Source of the DNA: a virus
Strand: one strand, 5' to 3'
Length of the DNA stretch: 46,215 bases
Virus record (IMG/VR): IMGVR_UViG_3300042556_002013
Location: 1-46,215 of that record
The notes below the pieces were generated by a model, which was not told the origin of the DNA, did not search any database, and was given only the letters and a program-made list of their open reading frames with translations. Each line of letters opens with the position of its first letter. The first letter of the stretch is position 1. A program made the translations under genes and the position numbers. Positions 9,908-19,379 of this stretch are shown here, in pieces.

Positions 9908-11368
9908 TTAGAAAGTGAACAGACCGTACTTGTTAGAGTTTACAAACTTGTAAGCTACTTCAGATACGATGTGAACACCAAGCTGCCAGATGTCGGTCTT
10001 GTTAGCTGCTGCACGACCACCTGTTTGCCACATGTTCATGAATGCACCTGGCTTGTGGCATACGCGGATGTACTTACCCATGTTACCCATACCGTCGTCA
10101 ACACCTCCATTGGTACTCAATGGAATGAAGAACGCGTAGTTTTTCCAAGCATTAACAGTTGCGTCAGCACCAACACCAAACATAGTTGGGTTGTCGAAGA
10201 TTCCCATACGAACAAATCCGAAGTTCTTGTTATTGAACACCAAATTGTTGAATGAGAAGGTCTTGCTCATCAAGTCAGCATAAGCACCCTCACCCCAGAA
10301 TGTCTTCTCCATCTGAATCTTATTAACACTTACGTTAAAGTTCAAAGGGTTAATGTTCGCGTTACCTGGTTGGTCAATTCCAAACAAGTTTTGTTCCATC
10401 AAAGCCTGCATATAACCACTAGCCCAAACCATGTAGTTCTTTACAGAACCATCCTGTGAGGTCAAAGCGGCTTCCATTGTGTAGAAATCACTAGCGTCAG
10501 GAGTACCTCCAGTTGGAACAACTGTAGTTAGACCACCACCGTTGCTACCGGACTGATTAGTACGGATTGCATTCTCCAAACCTTGAGTAGTCTGGAAAGA
10601 GGTAGAAGCAATGTTAGGGTTAGTAGTAGCAGCACCAGTAAAGAACGTGTTTACAAGAGCAACTTGGTGTTCACGCTGCAAGTAGATGATGTCGCGTGAG
10701 TTAGAGTATGGAGTCTGAACTCCGTTCTCCAACTGTGAGTACCAAAGTTGGTTATAAAGCGCCTCTGAACTAGAAGTGGTATCGTTACGGAAAGTCTGCA
10801 AGAAAGAAGTCTTAACCGTGTCGAATGTGAACTTAGAAGGATACGAGCCTCCGTTTTCAGGAGCCGAGTTACCAACGTAGTACATCAATCCGTTAGGAGC
10901 AGCTGAACCAGCTGTAACCAAAGGAACCATTGTAAGGATAAGGGCGGTAACGTCTTTAGCTGTAATCTGATACAACTCACCAGTGACTGCTGATTTCCAA
11001 ATGTCACCTACGTTAGGCCAAGAGTAAGCAACACCACCAACTGCTGGTATAGTCTGTGCACCACCACTCATAGTTACCGTGTATGGACCAGGAGCTGCGC
11101 CAGCACCAGTTACGGTAATTGGAGCCTCCATACGAGTCAATTCAAACCAACGAACACGTGGGTTCTTCGCGATTTCGCGGTTACCTACTGCGTTCATGAT
11201 TTGGTTCATCGCATCGAAATACTCATCACCAAAGGGAAGATATGCTACTGCATCGAAGTCTTCCATGATAGCATCCCAGTTATTCTGGATGCCACCGAAT
11301 GTCATGCCGCCATTATTCGCTGTGCCTATCGACAACGGATTAATAGTGGGACTCTGTACAAATGCCAT
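9908..11368 (-). CDS. Major capsid protein (486 aa)
   Basis: Size (486 residues), position directly after a scaffold-like gene and before the connector genes, and a beta-rich Asn/Gly/Thr-rich composition all fit a major head protein, most likely of HK97 fold. The N-terminus (MAFVQSPTINPLSIGTANN) is flexible. A helix-rich segment 'NNWDAIMEDFDAVAYLPFGDEYFDAMNQIMNAVG' follows, and a long middle with 'SREHQVALVNTFF'-like helices matches the spine-helix region. The downstream terminator at 9862-9889 fits a highly expressed gene. The specific fold is not demonstrable by eye, so the call rests on context and size. Confidence 0.8.
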   Translation of the reverse strand: MAFVQSPTINPLSIGTANNGGMTFGGIQNNWDAIMEDFDAVAYLPFGDEYFDAMNQIMNAVGNREIAKNPRVRWFELTRMEAPITVTGAGAAPGPYTVTMSGGAQTIPAVGGVAYSWPNVGDIWKSAVTGELYQITAKDVTALILTMVPLVTAGSAAPNGLMYYVGNSAPENGGSYPSKFTFDTVKTSFLQTFRNDTTSSSEALYNQLWYSQLENGVQTPYSNSRDIIYLQREHQVALVNTFFTGAATTNPNIASTSFQTTQGLENAIRTNQSGSNGGGLTTVVPTGGTPDASDFYTMEAALTSQDGSVKNYMVWASGYMQALMEQNLFGIDQPGNANINPLNFNVSVNKIQMEKTFWGEGAYADLMSKTFSFNNLVFNNKNFGFVRMGIFDNPTMFGVGADATVNAWKNYAFFIPLSTNGGVDDGMGNMGKYIRVCHKPGAFMNMWQTGGRAAANKTDIWQLGVHIVSEVAYKFVNSNKYGLFTF

Positions 11369-11393
11369 TGTATTAAATTTTTTTAATGGTTAA

Positions 11394-12455
11394 TTATGAT
11401 TTTAATGCCTGCGATGGGAAAGGAATTCCGCGCTCCATGAGATCTCTTTGAGCAGGGCTTAATCCCTTCGTATCAGCAGACGTTTTGCCTACACGGTTCG
11501 GCGTTTTAGCCTGACCATTGTAGACTTCTTTTACCACCTTTTTTTCGGTTTGAGCCATAAGTGACTTGGCTATTTGAACTCCTAGATCCCCAGACTGAAC
11601 CTTATGAATGAGGATTTGGTTCGTTAACCATTCACGTACCGCTTGTTTACCTTCCTTTGTGGTAGTATCAAAGGCTTGACCTAAATAACCTGCATACTGC
11701 GACTTCAAAATCGAATCGACCTCTTCGTTTGAAACTTGTAACGAAACTTCCGTATCGCCGAATTTGTAGGGGACCTCCTTTAGCTGCTTGGCGTAGGTCT
11801 CTGCCTCGGCAAGTGCTATAGACTGTCTTTCCGCAATCTGTCTTTCTGTTTGGCTCTTTAGCTCTTTTGCAAAGGTAAAGGGATTTTTAACTGTTTCGAC
11901 ATCTTTTTTAGTCTTTTCAATCATTTCAATCGCGTCGATTGCATCAGACTTTAAAAGAGCCGTAGCGTAATATTCGCCTTCACCTAAGTTATATTTTTCA
12001 CGAACGGCCTCCTCAATAGTTGACTGGCCAAGTCGCTTGAATTTATCTGGGTTCTTTAACGCCTCAGCAAGGACCAGTGCCTTGAGGGGGTCTTCCATCA
12101 AACTGTCCGGATTAGAAGAAACGATTTGATTGGCTATAGAAGAATTAATACCCTTCTTGCCAAAAGCAACCATTGTTCTTGCCTCTTCCACGCCACCAAA
12201 TGGGTCGTCGGCTTCTTGCAAGAGAGCAAGTCCGTCTTCAATTTCTTTTTGCTTTTGGCTTAACTCTTCTGCAAGACCCTTGTATGAACGCAGTTGTTCA
12301 TACTCACTTTTAAAAGAGTCTTCGTTTTCGTATCCATATGCAGCAAACCAAGGACTGTCCTGTGGCGCTACTTCTTCATTAACCTGTTCGGTTTCTTGAT
12401 TGGTTACTTGTTCGTTCACCAATTCTTCTTGATTGTTCAATTCGTTGTTTTCCAT
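11394..12455 (-). CDS. Scaffold-like / head morphogenesis protein (353 aa)
   Basis: A strongly acidic, Gln/Asn/Glu-rich N-terminus (MENNELNNQEELVNEQ...) precedes long amphipathic helices ('YKGLAEELSQKQKEIEDGLALLQE', 'IEMIEKTKKDVETVKN', 'SQTERQIAERQSIALAEAETYAKQLKE'). A basic tail (about residues 305-353, 'EKKVVKEVYNGQAKTPNRVGK') ends it. Such an acidic-helical protein with a basic C-terminus located between portal and capsid genes is the classic plan of a scaffolding protein, whose basic tail binds capsid subunits during assembly. It could also remain in the virion. No protease motif is visible. Confidence 0.7.
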   Translation of the reverse strand: MENNELNNQEELVNEQVTNQETEQVNEEVAPQDSPWFAAYGYENEDSFKSEYEQLRSYKGLAEELSQKQKEIEDGLALLQEADDPFGGVEEARTMVAFGKKGINSSIANQIVSSNPDSLMEDPLKALVLAEALKNPDKFKRLGQSTIEEAVREKYNLGEGEYYATALLKSDAIDAIEMIEKTKKDVETVKNPFTFAKELKSQTERQIAERQSIALAEAETYAKQLKEVPYKFGDTEVSLQVSNEEVDSILKSQYAGYLGQAFDTTTKEGKQAVREWLTNQILIHKVQSGDLGVQIAKSLMAQTEKKVVKEVYNGQAKTPNRVGKTSADTKGLSPAQRDLMERGIPFPSQALKS

Positions 12456-12460
12456 ATGTT

Positions 12461-14857
12461 TTATACTCTACCTGTTATTTCGTTTCCGTATTGTGCCTCA
12501 AGAGTTGCTTCAAGCTGTATTTGTTCTAGAATCTGTTTTCCTTTCAATAACTGAACTTGATAGTTTGCATCAGCCTTAATCCTAGCCATCTCCTGTTCCT
12601 TCATAAGTTCCATGTTGGCCATCTCACGCTGCTTCATGATTTCAATCTCAGCAAGTTGCATTGCAGTTTGACGCTTGGCTTCTTCAGCCATCATAGCAGA
12701 TTGCTGCTGTCCTTCAATGGTCTGCTGCATCATCATCTGAGCGTGTTGCTCCTCGCGTTGGCGAGCCTCCGTCTCTTCGGTAGCCATAAACCAAAGTGCC
12801 TCATCCACATCCCCATTCTTCAACAGTTGAGCTACACGCTCTACACTTGAAGGACTTAACAGAACGGCGCCGTCCTTGGTTGGCATCTGAGACATCTGCA
12901 TAGCACGTTGAAGAATGGCACTCTTTTCCTTCTCGTTTGGAAGAACCTTGCAGGTAATTGCTAGTTGATCTAATGACAAACCTTCGATGTCGTCCAAGGA
13001 GTTAATCATGGTTTCGCCAATAATACTTTCATAAAACTCGCGAATCTTGGGGTCGTATTCAATATCTATACGTGCCTGGTGAATTATTCTCTCACCAAGT
13101 TTCTGTTTAAACTGACGCTCCGACTCACGTAGTGGCCAGTTGGCGTGGTTACCAGCAATGTAATCGGCCTCCATTACACCAACCAATCGTTCTGCTGACT
13201 GATCAGGACTTGCAGCCATCGCATCCGGAATGCCCATCAAGTCCTTAATCATCATTTGAAGATTGGCAATTTGAGAAAGCCACTCCTGACCCTGTGGGCC
13301 AAGACCGTTATCCATTTCTGACAATGGCTGAGACACATACTTACCTGTTGCTGCGTTGAACTTAGTGGCAACAATCTGAATACCGTTTTGACGGTGGATG
13401 TGCATGAGGTCGAACAGGTCGTACTCTACACCTCCAATCTTGATGTTGGCGGCTTCACCAACGTCAATTCTATATCCCTTCGGTGCAGCAGCCCATACCG
13501 CTGCACGTAACTTCAATACCGCGAACATCAAGTCATCGAGCAATCCTTTCACGCTACGCGTAGGAGATTGGCCGTTGATGCGATGAATAACATACGAACT
13601 CATTGGAGACAGGCCCTTCTGCATTTGGTTGGGTTTCTTTTTCCAGTCGTAAATCTTATCTTGTCCAGTGCCGGAAATAATGTAAGCGCCCTCATACCAG
13701 TAGTTACAGCTAACCTCTTCGTATGTGTCGCTAGGGTTCTTTTTCTTCTCGTCTACCGGCTTGTTGTTACGGATATAACTTCCGTATCCCTGCTTATTTG
13801 TGCGCTCCACGTACTGCTTGTAGTCTGTGGACAGGTACTCAAACTTCAAGACGTATACCTTGAAGTCCATCCAAACCCAGCGGTTTGTGGTCGAGTCCTT
13901 GCGTTCAAACGCCCACTGTGGAATCGTAGATACACTTGTTTGGTAAGGAACATAAGACTTAGCCATGGCCTGTATTTGAGCCTCAGTAAAACCAGCATCA
14001 ATCAACTTGTCGTAAATAGACTGCACGGTCTCGGCCTCGATATGGCCAATTGCCACAGGCTCATCCTGGTTGTCCTCATTCCAAAGCATGACCATTCGAG
14101 CGGGGTCAATATATTGAAACTTAACCTGCCCAGTCATAGGGTCATTGTAAATCTTAGCTGCACGGAAGTGAAAGTCAATCGCGTCACGGTTAAACTCCAT
14201 GCGCTGACCAGCCCAATTTGAAGCTCTAAAACCAGACTCGGCTAATTTTTCCAAAGCAACCTCATACTTGCTCTTAAAAAAACCAAGACGATCCGCCATC
14301 TCTAGCATTGTCTCGTCTTTAGGAACGAAAGGTAACTTGAACTCCGGAAGACCTAACTGTCTTGCTAATGGATTCGTGTAATTCGCTTTAGCGTACAAAT
14401 CATATTTTTGACGCTTCTTTTTATTGATGATGTTTTTATCAAGAGAAACACAATCAAGTTTATAATCATTATCCGCAAGAATTGATAGAAGAACATTCGA
14501 TAATTTTCTCATGGGCGAGAAGATGTCATAGCTAACATTAGCCATTGCTTTCCTCTGCGCTTTACTTAAGCCCTTGTTTCCTGAATTTGACTCGTTCTGA
14601 TTTACCCCCTTTGATCCAATAGGGGATCCATTGGTAAACCAATTCTTGTACTTCTCCTGCGACTGATTACCAGCCCCGTAGTTTCTAACCTCCTGCATCT
14701 CAGGGATTTGCGTGTACGTGAAGTATGTACCACCAGAACAAAAACGAGTATAAAGCGCTCTCGCACAACGTAATCCAAACTCCGGCTTTAACTTATCAAC
14801 TTCAGGTATGTTGTCATTTGGAAACAACATACTACCAAGTATCTGTGGTAATATCAT
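12461..14857 (-). CDS. Portal protein (798 aa)
   Basis: It lies directly downstream of the terminase gene and upstream of scaffold and capsid, the usual portal slot, and the length of about 800 residues matches large podoviral portals. The core contains portal-like segments such as 'GIPDAMAASPDQSAERLVGVMEADYIAGNHANW' and a basic helix 'SERQFKQKLGERIIHQAR'. The last 110 residues are a long Gln/Met/Glu-rich coiled coil (EETEARQREEQHAQMMM ... QILEQIQLEATLEAQYG), comparable to the C-terminal barrel of P22-type portals that reaches into the head. The start is the ATG at 14857. Confidence 0.85.
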   Translation of the reverse strand: MILPQILGSMLFPNDNIPEVDKLKPEFGLRCARALYTRFCSGGTYFTYTQIPEMQEVRNYGAGNQSQEKYKNWFTNGSPIGSKGVNQNESNSGNKGLSKAQRKAMANVSYDIFSPMRKLSNVLLSILADNDYKLDCVSLDKNIINKKKRQKYDLYAKANYTNPLARQLGLPEFKLPFVPKDETMLEMADRLGFFKSKYEVALEKLAESGFRASNWAGQRMEFNRDAIDFHFRAAKIYNDPMTGQVKFQYIDPARMVMLWNEDNQDEPVAIGHIEAETVQSIYDKLIDAGFTEAQIQAMAKSYVPYQTSVSTIPQWAFERKDSTTNRWVWMDFKVYVLKFEYLSTDYKQYVERTNKQGYGSYIRNNKPVDEKKKNPSDTYEEVSCNYWYEGAYIISGTGQDKIYDWKKKPNQMQKGLSPMSSYVIHRINGQSPTRSVKGLLDDLMFAVLKLRAAVWAAAPKGYRIDVGEAANIKIGGVEYDLFDLMHIHRQNGIQIVATKFNAATGKYVSQPLSEMDNGLGPQGQEWLSQIANLQMMIKDLMGIPDAMAASPDQSAERLVGVMEADYIAGNHANWPLRESERQFKQKLGERIIHQARIDIEYDPKIREFYESIIGETMINSLDDIEGLSLDQLAITCKVLPNEKEKSAILQRAMQMSQMPTKDGAVLLSPSSVERVAQLLKNGDVDEALWFMATEETEARQREEQHAQMMMQQTIEGQQQSAMMAEEAKRQTAMQLAEIEIMKQREMANMELMKEQEMARIKADANYQVQLLKGKQILEQIQLEATLEAQYGNEITGRV

Positions 14858-14863
14858 ATCTTA

Positions 14864-14890
14864 CAAATTTAGTTTACCAGCACAAATGTA
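14864..14890 (-). promoter_or_regulatory. Two -7-like boxes upstream of the portal gene
   Basis: On the minus strand the gap between terminase and portal holds TACATTTG (14890-14883) and TAAATTTG (14871-14864), both matching the Bacteroidota -7 consensus TAnnTTTG. Neither has a TTG at the normal distance. This could be a weak internal promoter; A/T-richness alone could also produce these matches. Confidence 0.25.
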
Positions 14891-14920
14891 GTAAATTTTT
14901 TATTAAATAGCTGAAAACAA

Positions 14921-17383
14921 TCATTCTACATCAAACATTGCAAAGCCCCCCTTTATCTCTATTGGCTGATATACCTCCTTGTAAAGGTCTGGCATTCTGC
15001 TTTTTATAGCCCTCATGCACCACCCTGTAGCGGCACACAAGTCATGGTTTGTCAAGTCATCTAATCCCCTCATCTGACTCCACTCCTCAATTATCTCCCA
15101 TATTTTTACGTACCTAACATTATTGTTAAAGAACGTCATAATATCTCCAGCCATTTCGTTTTTCTCTGCCTCACCCGCCCAGACTCCTGGCCTTGCGTCC
15201 TGCTTTCCATCAGACCCCAAATCTTTTAAAAGGTAACCATCAAAACCATTATCCCTAAAATATTCTACAAGGGCCTCCCCATCGGGCCACTCTGGGTAAA
15301 CGTAGGCCCCAAGGAATACAGCTGCCTTCAACCACTCCTCGTGGTACTCTGCCTTGTCTTCAGTCTGTCTGTTGTAAGTAAGAATCCAGTCATTGCTAAC
15401 CCATTCGCTTCTTGGTTTGTTGTCTGGATCTATCTGACTATCTCGTTTGTAGAAAACCGCCGCTGCCGCATTTGATTTCTTTTTACCTACCGTGTTTCTC
15501 TTGTGGAACTTTACCGGGTCACAGCAAAGAAAGTACTTGTTCATCACCGACGGATCGGGAGCATAAATAGGCCCACGCTCCTTTGGTGGTATATAACCCT
15601 CCTCCATTGTAACTACTGTTCTCCTATTTCTCTGATCTTGCGGAGGTAGATAACTCATGGTCCAGCTTCCCTTGGGGTCGTTCTCAACATATACGTCTCC
15701 TCCAAACTTATCGCCAGCCCATTTAAAATTAATCTTCGTCGTAATTGGTGTTCGTAGAAATTTAAGTTCCGATATGCGGTCACGCATTTTCTCGATGGGC
15801 ATACCCATGTCCTTAGGGATTACAGCAAATGCCTGCTTCCAGGTCATTGGGAAGTTCTGCTGCAACTTGATGAGCTTCTGCCACTCACGCTTGCGCTCGA
15901 AGTAATCCGCTTGGTTTAAAAGATACGACTTGGCCCCTTTAGTAATCCACTTGCCTTCATTGGACATTACAGGTTCTTTGGGGTCGTCAATAATGCTTGC
16001 CCCATACTCGTCAATGTAACCCTCAACGGCGTAGTAACCTGGAAGGAAAAAGTTTATGAGTCCTGATGGAGTTGTTCCGTTCTCGTTGCGATCGGAGAAG
16101 TGTGAGTCATTAGCGATGTCAAAGAACTGCGCTCCACCCCCTGTATCCATGTCACCTACAGTAGACGGCATGATGCAAAACCCACGAATATTTTCACCTC
16201 GCTCGATGGCGGGCTTCATCGTGTTATACCACCACGTCGGGATGTTTTGGTCAGCTGCCTTCGCGTCCGTCTTCTTCGCTGGCTCGTCACGGTATACAAA
16301 TGCGATTTCTGCCTCACCATCCGCCGCCTTTTCAGACGACGATAATGGCGTGATGAAGCACTCCATCTGTTCAGGAATAATCCCCGCCCTTGCAGCTGAT
16401 GCGATTGATCCTTCGTATTGAAAACGTAACCCCTCCTTGGCCTCAATCCTTCCCCGGTAGTGTGGTCGGAAGAAAAACGGAAGTTTACTTACGGGAGTTT
16501 GTATCTGCTTGATAAATATCTTATTAACCGCCTGGTCCTCATTCATTGCTTGAATGATAAAGGTCTGGTCAGGCATATTGAGTGTCCCCCATGTGCAGAA
16601 ACAACAAGCGATTGCAGTCTTGGCTATACGACGTCCCGATACAAAGTTGATTCCGTGTACTGTCCGTTTTCCCCTGCCTACGGTTACGTTTACGTTTGGC
16701 TCGACGTAATACTCAAACCCTTGCTCGTTCATATCGTCAACGACACTTTTTACTTCTTGGTTTGAATACTTAGTCTTTACAATGCCGTCTTCCCGATACA
16801 GGATCTTGTGTTTGTAGAACGCATCCTCTGTGGTGTACGCGTACATGAACAGATGGAACATCTTGCGTTGGTAGTCGCGGTAGTCTGGACGGTTGTTGTT
16901 CTTGCCAAAGTTCTTTACCGTCCAAAAGTTTAGGAAGAAGTAGTTGGCTCCGTTTAAGTATACAGGTTTCCCTTTAATGAAACACCAATAACCAACATAC
17001 CTACGTTTAATCTGAAGTTTGATCCACTCAATCTCCATAGCGTAGTACTTCTGATTGGACTCTATTTCCTCGTATATGTCCTCAAGTCTTACGTCGCCCA
17101 TCTCCTTGTACTTGGACTTATTGGCTATGTGTTTTTTATTGAACACAACCTCGTAGATGAGCTTTATCTTCTCTGGAACCTCTTGGTATGAAAATTTTTG
17201 TTCCCTTGGATCTAATCCATGTCCGTCCACATACGTAAGCGCCTCCTCCCTTGTTACCTCTCGCTTTAGATGGCGAGAATACCACTCTTCAAGACGAGGA
17301 AGTGGGATACGGATCGTATCCAACTCGTCGTCGTCCTCATGGAACGAAACATATTTGTCCTCCTCCTCGTATTCGTACTTCAT
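14921..17383 (-). CDS. terL: Large terminase subunit (820 aa)
   Basis: The DNA-packaging motor. An N-terminal extension of about 240 residues precedes the ATPase. Walker A is SGRRIAKT (about residues 249-256), a variant of the terminase GRRxGKT signature with Ala in place of the second Gly. Walker B is 'AFVYRDEP' (about residues 361-368) with the DE pair. The RNase H-like nuclease shows its acidic residues in 'FLCCDPVKF' (about 617), 'LLKDLGSDGK' (about 715) and 'LTNHDLCAATG' (about 780). The length is at the upper end of the family but matches large podoviral terminases. It lies between an unknown 217-residue gene and portal, with an 11-base gap upstream. Confidence 0.93.
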   Translation of the reverse strand: MKYEYEEEDKYVSFHEDDDELDTIRIPLPRLEEWYSRHLKREVTREEALTYVDGHGLDPREQKFSYQEVPEKIKLIYEVVFNKKHIANKSKYKEMGDVRLEDIYEEIESNQKYYAMEIEWIKLQIKRRYVGYWCFIKGKPVYLNGANYFFLNFWTVKNFGKNNNRPDYRDYQRKMFHLFMYAYTTEDAFYKHKILYREDGIVKTKYSNQEVKSVVDDMNEQGFEYYVEPNVNVTVGRGKRTVHGINFVSGRRIAKTAIACCFCTWGTLNMPDQTFIIQAMNEDQAVNKIFIKQIQTPVSKLPFFFRPHYRGRIEAKEGLRFQYEGSIASAARAGIIPEQMECFITPLSSSEKAADGEAEIAFVYRDEPAKKTDAKAADQNIPTWWYNTMKPAIERGENIRGFCIMPSTVGDMDTGGGAQFFDIANDSHFSDRNENGTTPSGLINFFLPGYYAVEGYIDEYGASIIDDPKEPVMSNEGKWITKGAKSYLLNQADYFERKREWQKLIKLQQNFPMTWKQAFAVIPKDMGMPIEKMRDRISELKFLRTPITTKINFKWAGDKFGGDVYVENDPKGSWTMSYLPPQDQRNRRTVVTMEEGYIPPKERGPIYAPDPSVMNKYFLCCDPVKFHKRNTVGKKKSNAAAAVFYKRDSQIDPDNKPRSEWVSNDWILTYNRQTEDKAEYHEEWLKAAVFLGAYVYPEWPDGEALVEYFRDNGFDGYLLKDLGSDGKQDARPGVWAGEAEKNEMAGDIMTFFNNNVRYVKIWEIIEEWSQMRGLDDLTNHDLCAATGWCMRAIKSRMPDLYKEVYQPIEIKGGFAMFDVE

Positions 17384-17394
17384 GGTATAATACT

Positions 17395-18048
17395 TTATGG
17401 TATAATCTCCGGGAATATTTCTTTCTTCTCACGCCATATTCTGGAGTAGTGTTCTGGCTGTATCCCTAAATTCTCTGCGCGAACTGAAAACGTGATTGCC
17501 TTTTGTAAAGTTATACTCACTTCATCATTCATGATTCGACTACGAGCATCTACAAGTGTTTGCCTCCAACTCTCAAGACCTGCCTGAAAATTCTTGTCAT
17601 CATTAGACCTGTCTACAGGCTGAGTCAAAAGCGCTCTTTGCAATGCCGATATCCGTATATCCGCTGTACTCATGATTGAGTAATCCTCCGAGCATTGCAG
17701 GCGTGTGAAGACGATGTAACGCTCCACCGCCCAGTCCACATTCATCATGCAGAGCTGGGCGTACCCGTTATCTGGATCCGTGTCATCAACCATGATGTTC
17801 AGTTTGTTCAAGGTATATCGTTTGCGCTGGTTGATGTCCGGATACGCATCTTTAACGGGAGTACCTGGAGCGAACATATATATGAGATAGCGTACAATCT
17901 TGTCAGCGCTAACCCCTTCGGGAAGGTCGTCAGACCTATCGAGAATATGGGCTTGGCTGGCCAGGTCCGAGAAGCGGTATGCTACCGACTCGTCATCCGG
18001 GATGCCTTCAATGTTGTACGATATTTTACTAAAATCTAATTTTATCAT
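17395..18048 (-). CDS. Unknown protein upstream of terminase (217 aa), possible small terminase
   Basis: A mixed alpha/beta protein (MIKLDFSKISYNIEGIPDDES...). A helical C-terminal part includes 'EVSITLQKAITFSVRAENLGIQPEHYSRIWREKKE'. It overlaps the upstream 267-residue gene by an ATGA junction and ends 11 bases before terL. Position makes it a candidate for the small terminase subunit, but no clear helix-turn-helix is visible. I do not recognise the family. Confidence 0.6.
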   Translation of the reverse strand: MIKLDFSKISYNIEGIPDDESVAYRFSDLASQAHILDRSDDLPEGVSADKIVRYLIYMFAPGTPVKDAYPDINQRKRYTLNKLNIMVDDTDPDNGYAQLCMMNVDWAVERYIVFTRLQCSEDYSIMSTADIRISALQRALLTQPVDRSNDDKNFQAGLESWRQTLVDARSRIMNDEVSITLQKAITFSVRAENLGIQPEHYSRIWREKKEIFPEIIP

Positions 18049-18848
18049 CTTTCGTATGCCATTATCACGCGTGGTTGAAAACGAACATATTCTGTGGTTT
18101 TAGCAAGCGTTGGATCAAGTTTGGTTGTGAATACGTTCCTTACACAAACAACGTCTCCTTTTTTTACATCAGTATTAGTCCAAATATCTGGGCTTGCGTA
18201 TCTTGGCGTTCTAGCGTTTGGCACAACAACTTCAACTCTATGAATATCATTGTCTACCATGTGTATTGAACCAATCTTTCTTTCGTTTCCAAGCAGCTTG
18301 CCTATAATGTAACCATTTAAGCTAATAATTTCATCTCCCCGTTTAGCTGCGTAAATTGATTTTTTAGAGATGTTCAAATAGACTTTTCCGTCAATTATAC
18401 AGCCACCCTCGCCTTCAGTAATCATTTCGCGAGTAAATGTTGCATCAAACCAAACATCATCCCCCTCAACGGCATCAAACTCACAGTCGTAATCCCATCC
18501 CTGGTAATTAAGGTCTTTTTCAGCAATCCTAATAATCTTACCCCTTCTTACTGCCTGCTTACCCTGTATATCCTCTTTATTTGGATCAGCCTCCCTATAT
18601 GCCTCATTAGACATTATTTCGTACTCCTTCATTAACTGTTTGTCCTTGTACTGAGACTTCTTTAACGCCTTAACAATACCAACCATTTCATCATCATCAA
18701 CATCTCTAATGTAATTTTTAACCTTGTTGACTATCTTCAGTTTTCCACCGTTAAAGTCAATTTCATCCTCGGTAAGTGAATGAAGCTGAATTATACACTC
18801 TCCATTTATGAGCCTCAGCTTCTCTAAATCAATCCCATTTAAGTTCAT
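18045..18848 (-). CDS. Protein with two possible GroES-like (co-chaperonin) folds (267 aa)
   Basis: Two halves each show the co-chaperonin layout. In the first, 'RGKIIRIAEK', 'VEGDDVWFDA' and 'IDGKVYLNISKKSIYAAK' correspond to the GroES pattern G-x-V-x-x-V, V-x-x-G-D-x-V-x-F and xx-G-x-x-Y-x-x-x-x-x-x-D-I-L-A. In the second, 'LNGYIIGKLL', 'VKKGDVVCVRN' and 'TEYVRFQPRVIMAYE' repeat it up to the C-terminus. An internal charged helical insert lies around residues 45-90. Phages do encode GroES substitutes for capsid folding (T4 gp31 type), and this gene is in the head operon, so the idea fits. It rests on pattern reading alone; an unrelated beta-barrel virion protein is the alternative. Confidence 0.5.
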   Translation of the reverse strand: MNLNGIDLEKLRLINGECIIQLHSLTEDEIDFNGGKLKIVNKVKNYIRDVDDDEMVGIVKALKKSQYKDKQLMKEYEIMSNEAYREADPNKEDIQGKQAVRRGKIIRIAEKDLNYQGWDYDCEFDAVEGDDVWFDATFTREMITEGEGGCIIDGKVYLNISKKSIYAAKRGDEIISLNGYIIGKLLGNERKIGSIHMVDNDIHRVEVVVPNARTPRYASPDIWTNTDVKKGDVVCVRNVFTTKLDPTLAKTTEYVRFQPRVIMAYER

Positions 18849-19102
18849 TTGTTCGCTAATTTTTGTTCGTAAATTTCAAGCACTTGTTTCTGTTTGTCAA
18901 AGTTCTTCTTGCCAATTGGAATCTTGTTCTTGAGTTTGTTCACGCACCGGCGCAGTGAGGAGTAACTCCCAAACACCATAACCGCATCCCAGTCGGACAT
19001 TAGACCTTCTACCTTTACCGGGTCCACCTGTTCTCTTCGAATGTAGTATTCGTATACCTCTATGATTTTTAGGTAGTTATTTTTTGTCTTTGTTCTGATC
19101 AT
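18845..19102 (-). CDS. Small basic protein of unknown function (85 aa)
   Basis: A Lys-rich helical protein (MIRTKTKNNYLKIIEVYEYYIRREQ ... KKNFDKQKQVLEIYEQKLANK) with an ATGA overlap to the next gene. The frame is open back to 19153, but the ATG at 19102 is preferred because it limits overlap with the upstream gene to 26 bases. No family recognised. It is transcribed as the third gene of the late operon. Confidence 0.6.
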   Translation of the reverse strand: MIRTKTKNNYLKIIEVYEYYIRREQVDPVKVEGLMSDWDAVMVFGSYSSLRRCVNKLKNKIPIGKKNFDKQKQVLEIYEQKLANK

Positions 19103-19379
19103 AATGCTCTTGCAATGTTTTAAAAAATGAGGACCTCTTGATTCGAGTCTCAACCTTTGTGTCTGAAATCTCTTTAAGGGTTTCAGCGTACCTCTTTATA
19201 GCCGTCTCAACCTGATCAAGATCTTCGGACGTTATTGCCGGATCACAATACAGCAATTTCCTGCGAGACTTGGTGGCCATAGGAGTAAAAATCCTCATAA
19301 CCTCATATATTTCAATCTTCTCCTCAATCATCGTATTGAGAATCAAGATTGCTCTGTTCCAGTTTTGTTGGTTATTCAT
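19077..19379 (-). CDS. Small helical protein of unknown function (100 aa)
   Basis: MNNQQNWNRAILILNTMIEEKIEIYEVMRIF continues into 'TKSRRKLLYCDPAITSEDLDQVETAIKRYAETLKEI'. It is almost wholly helical, with no signal or membrane segment. Second gene of the late operon; it overlaps its upstream gene by eight bases. Position at the head of the packaging cluster would fit a small DNA-binding packaging factor, but no motif proves this. Confidence 0.6.
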   Translation of the reverse strand: MNNQQNWNRAILILNTMIEEKIEIYEVMRIFTPMATKSRRKLLYCDPAITSEDLDQVETAIKRYAETLKEISDTKVETRIKRSSFFKTLQEHYDQNKDKK

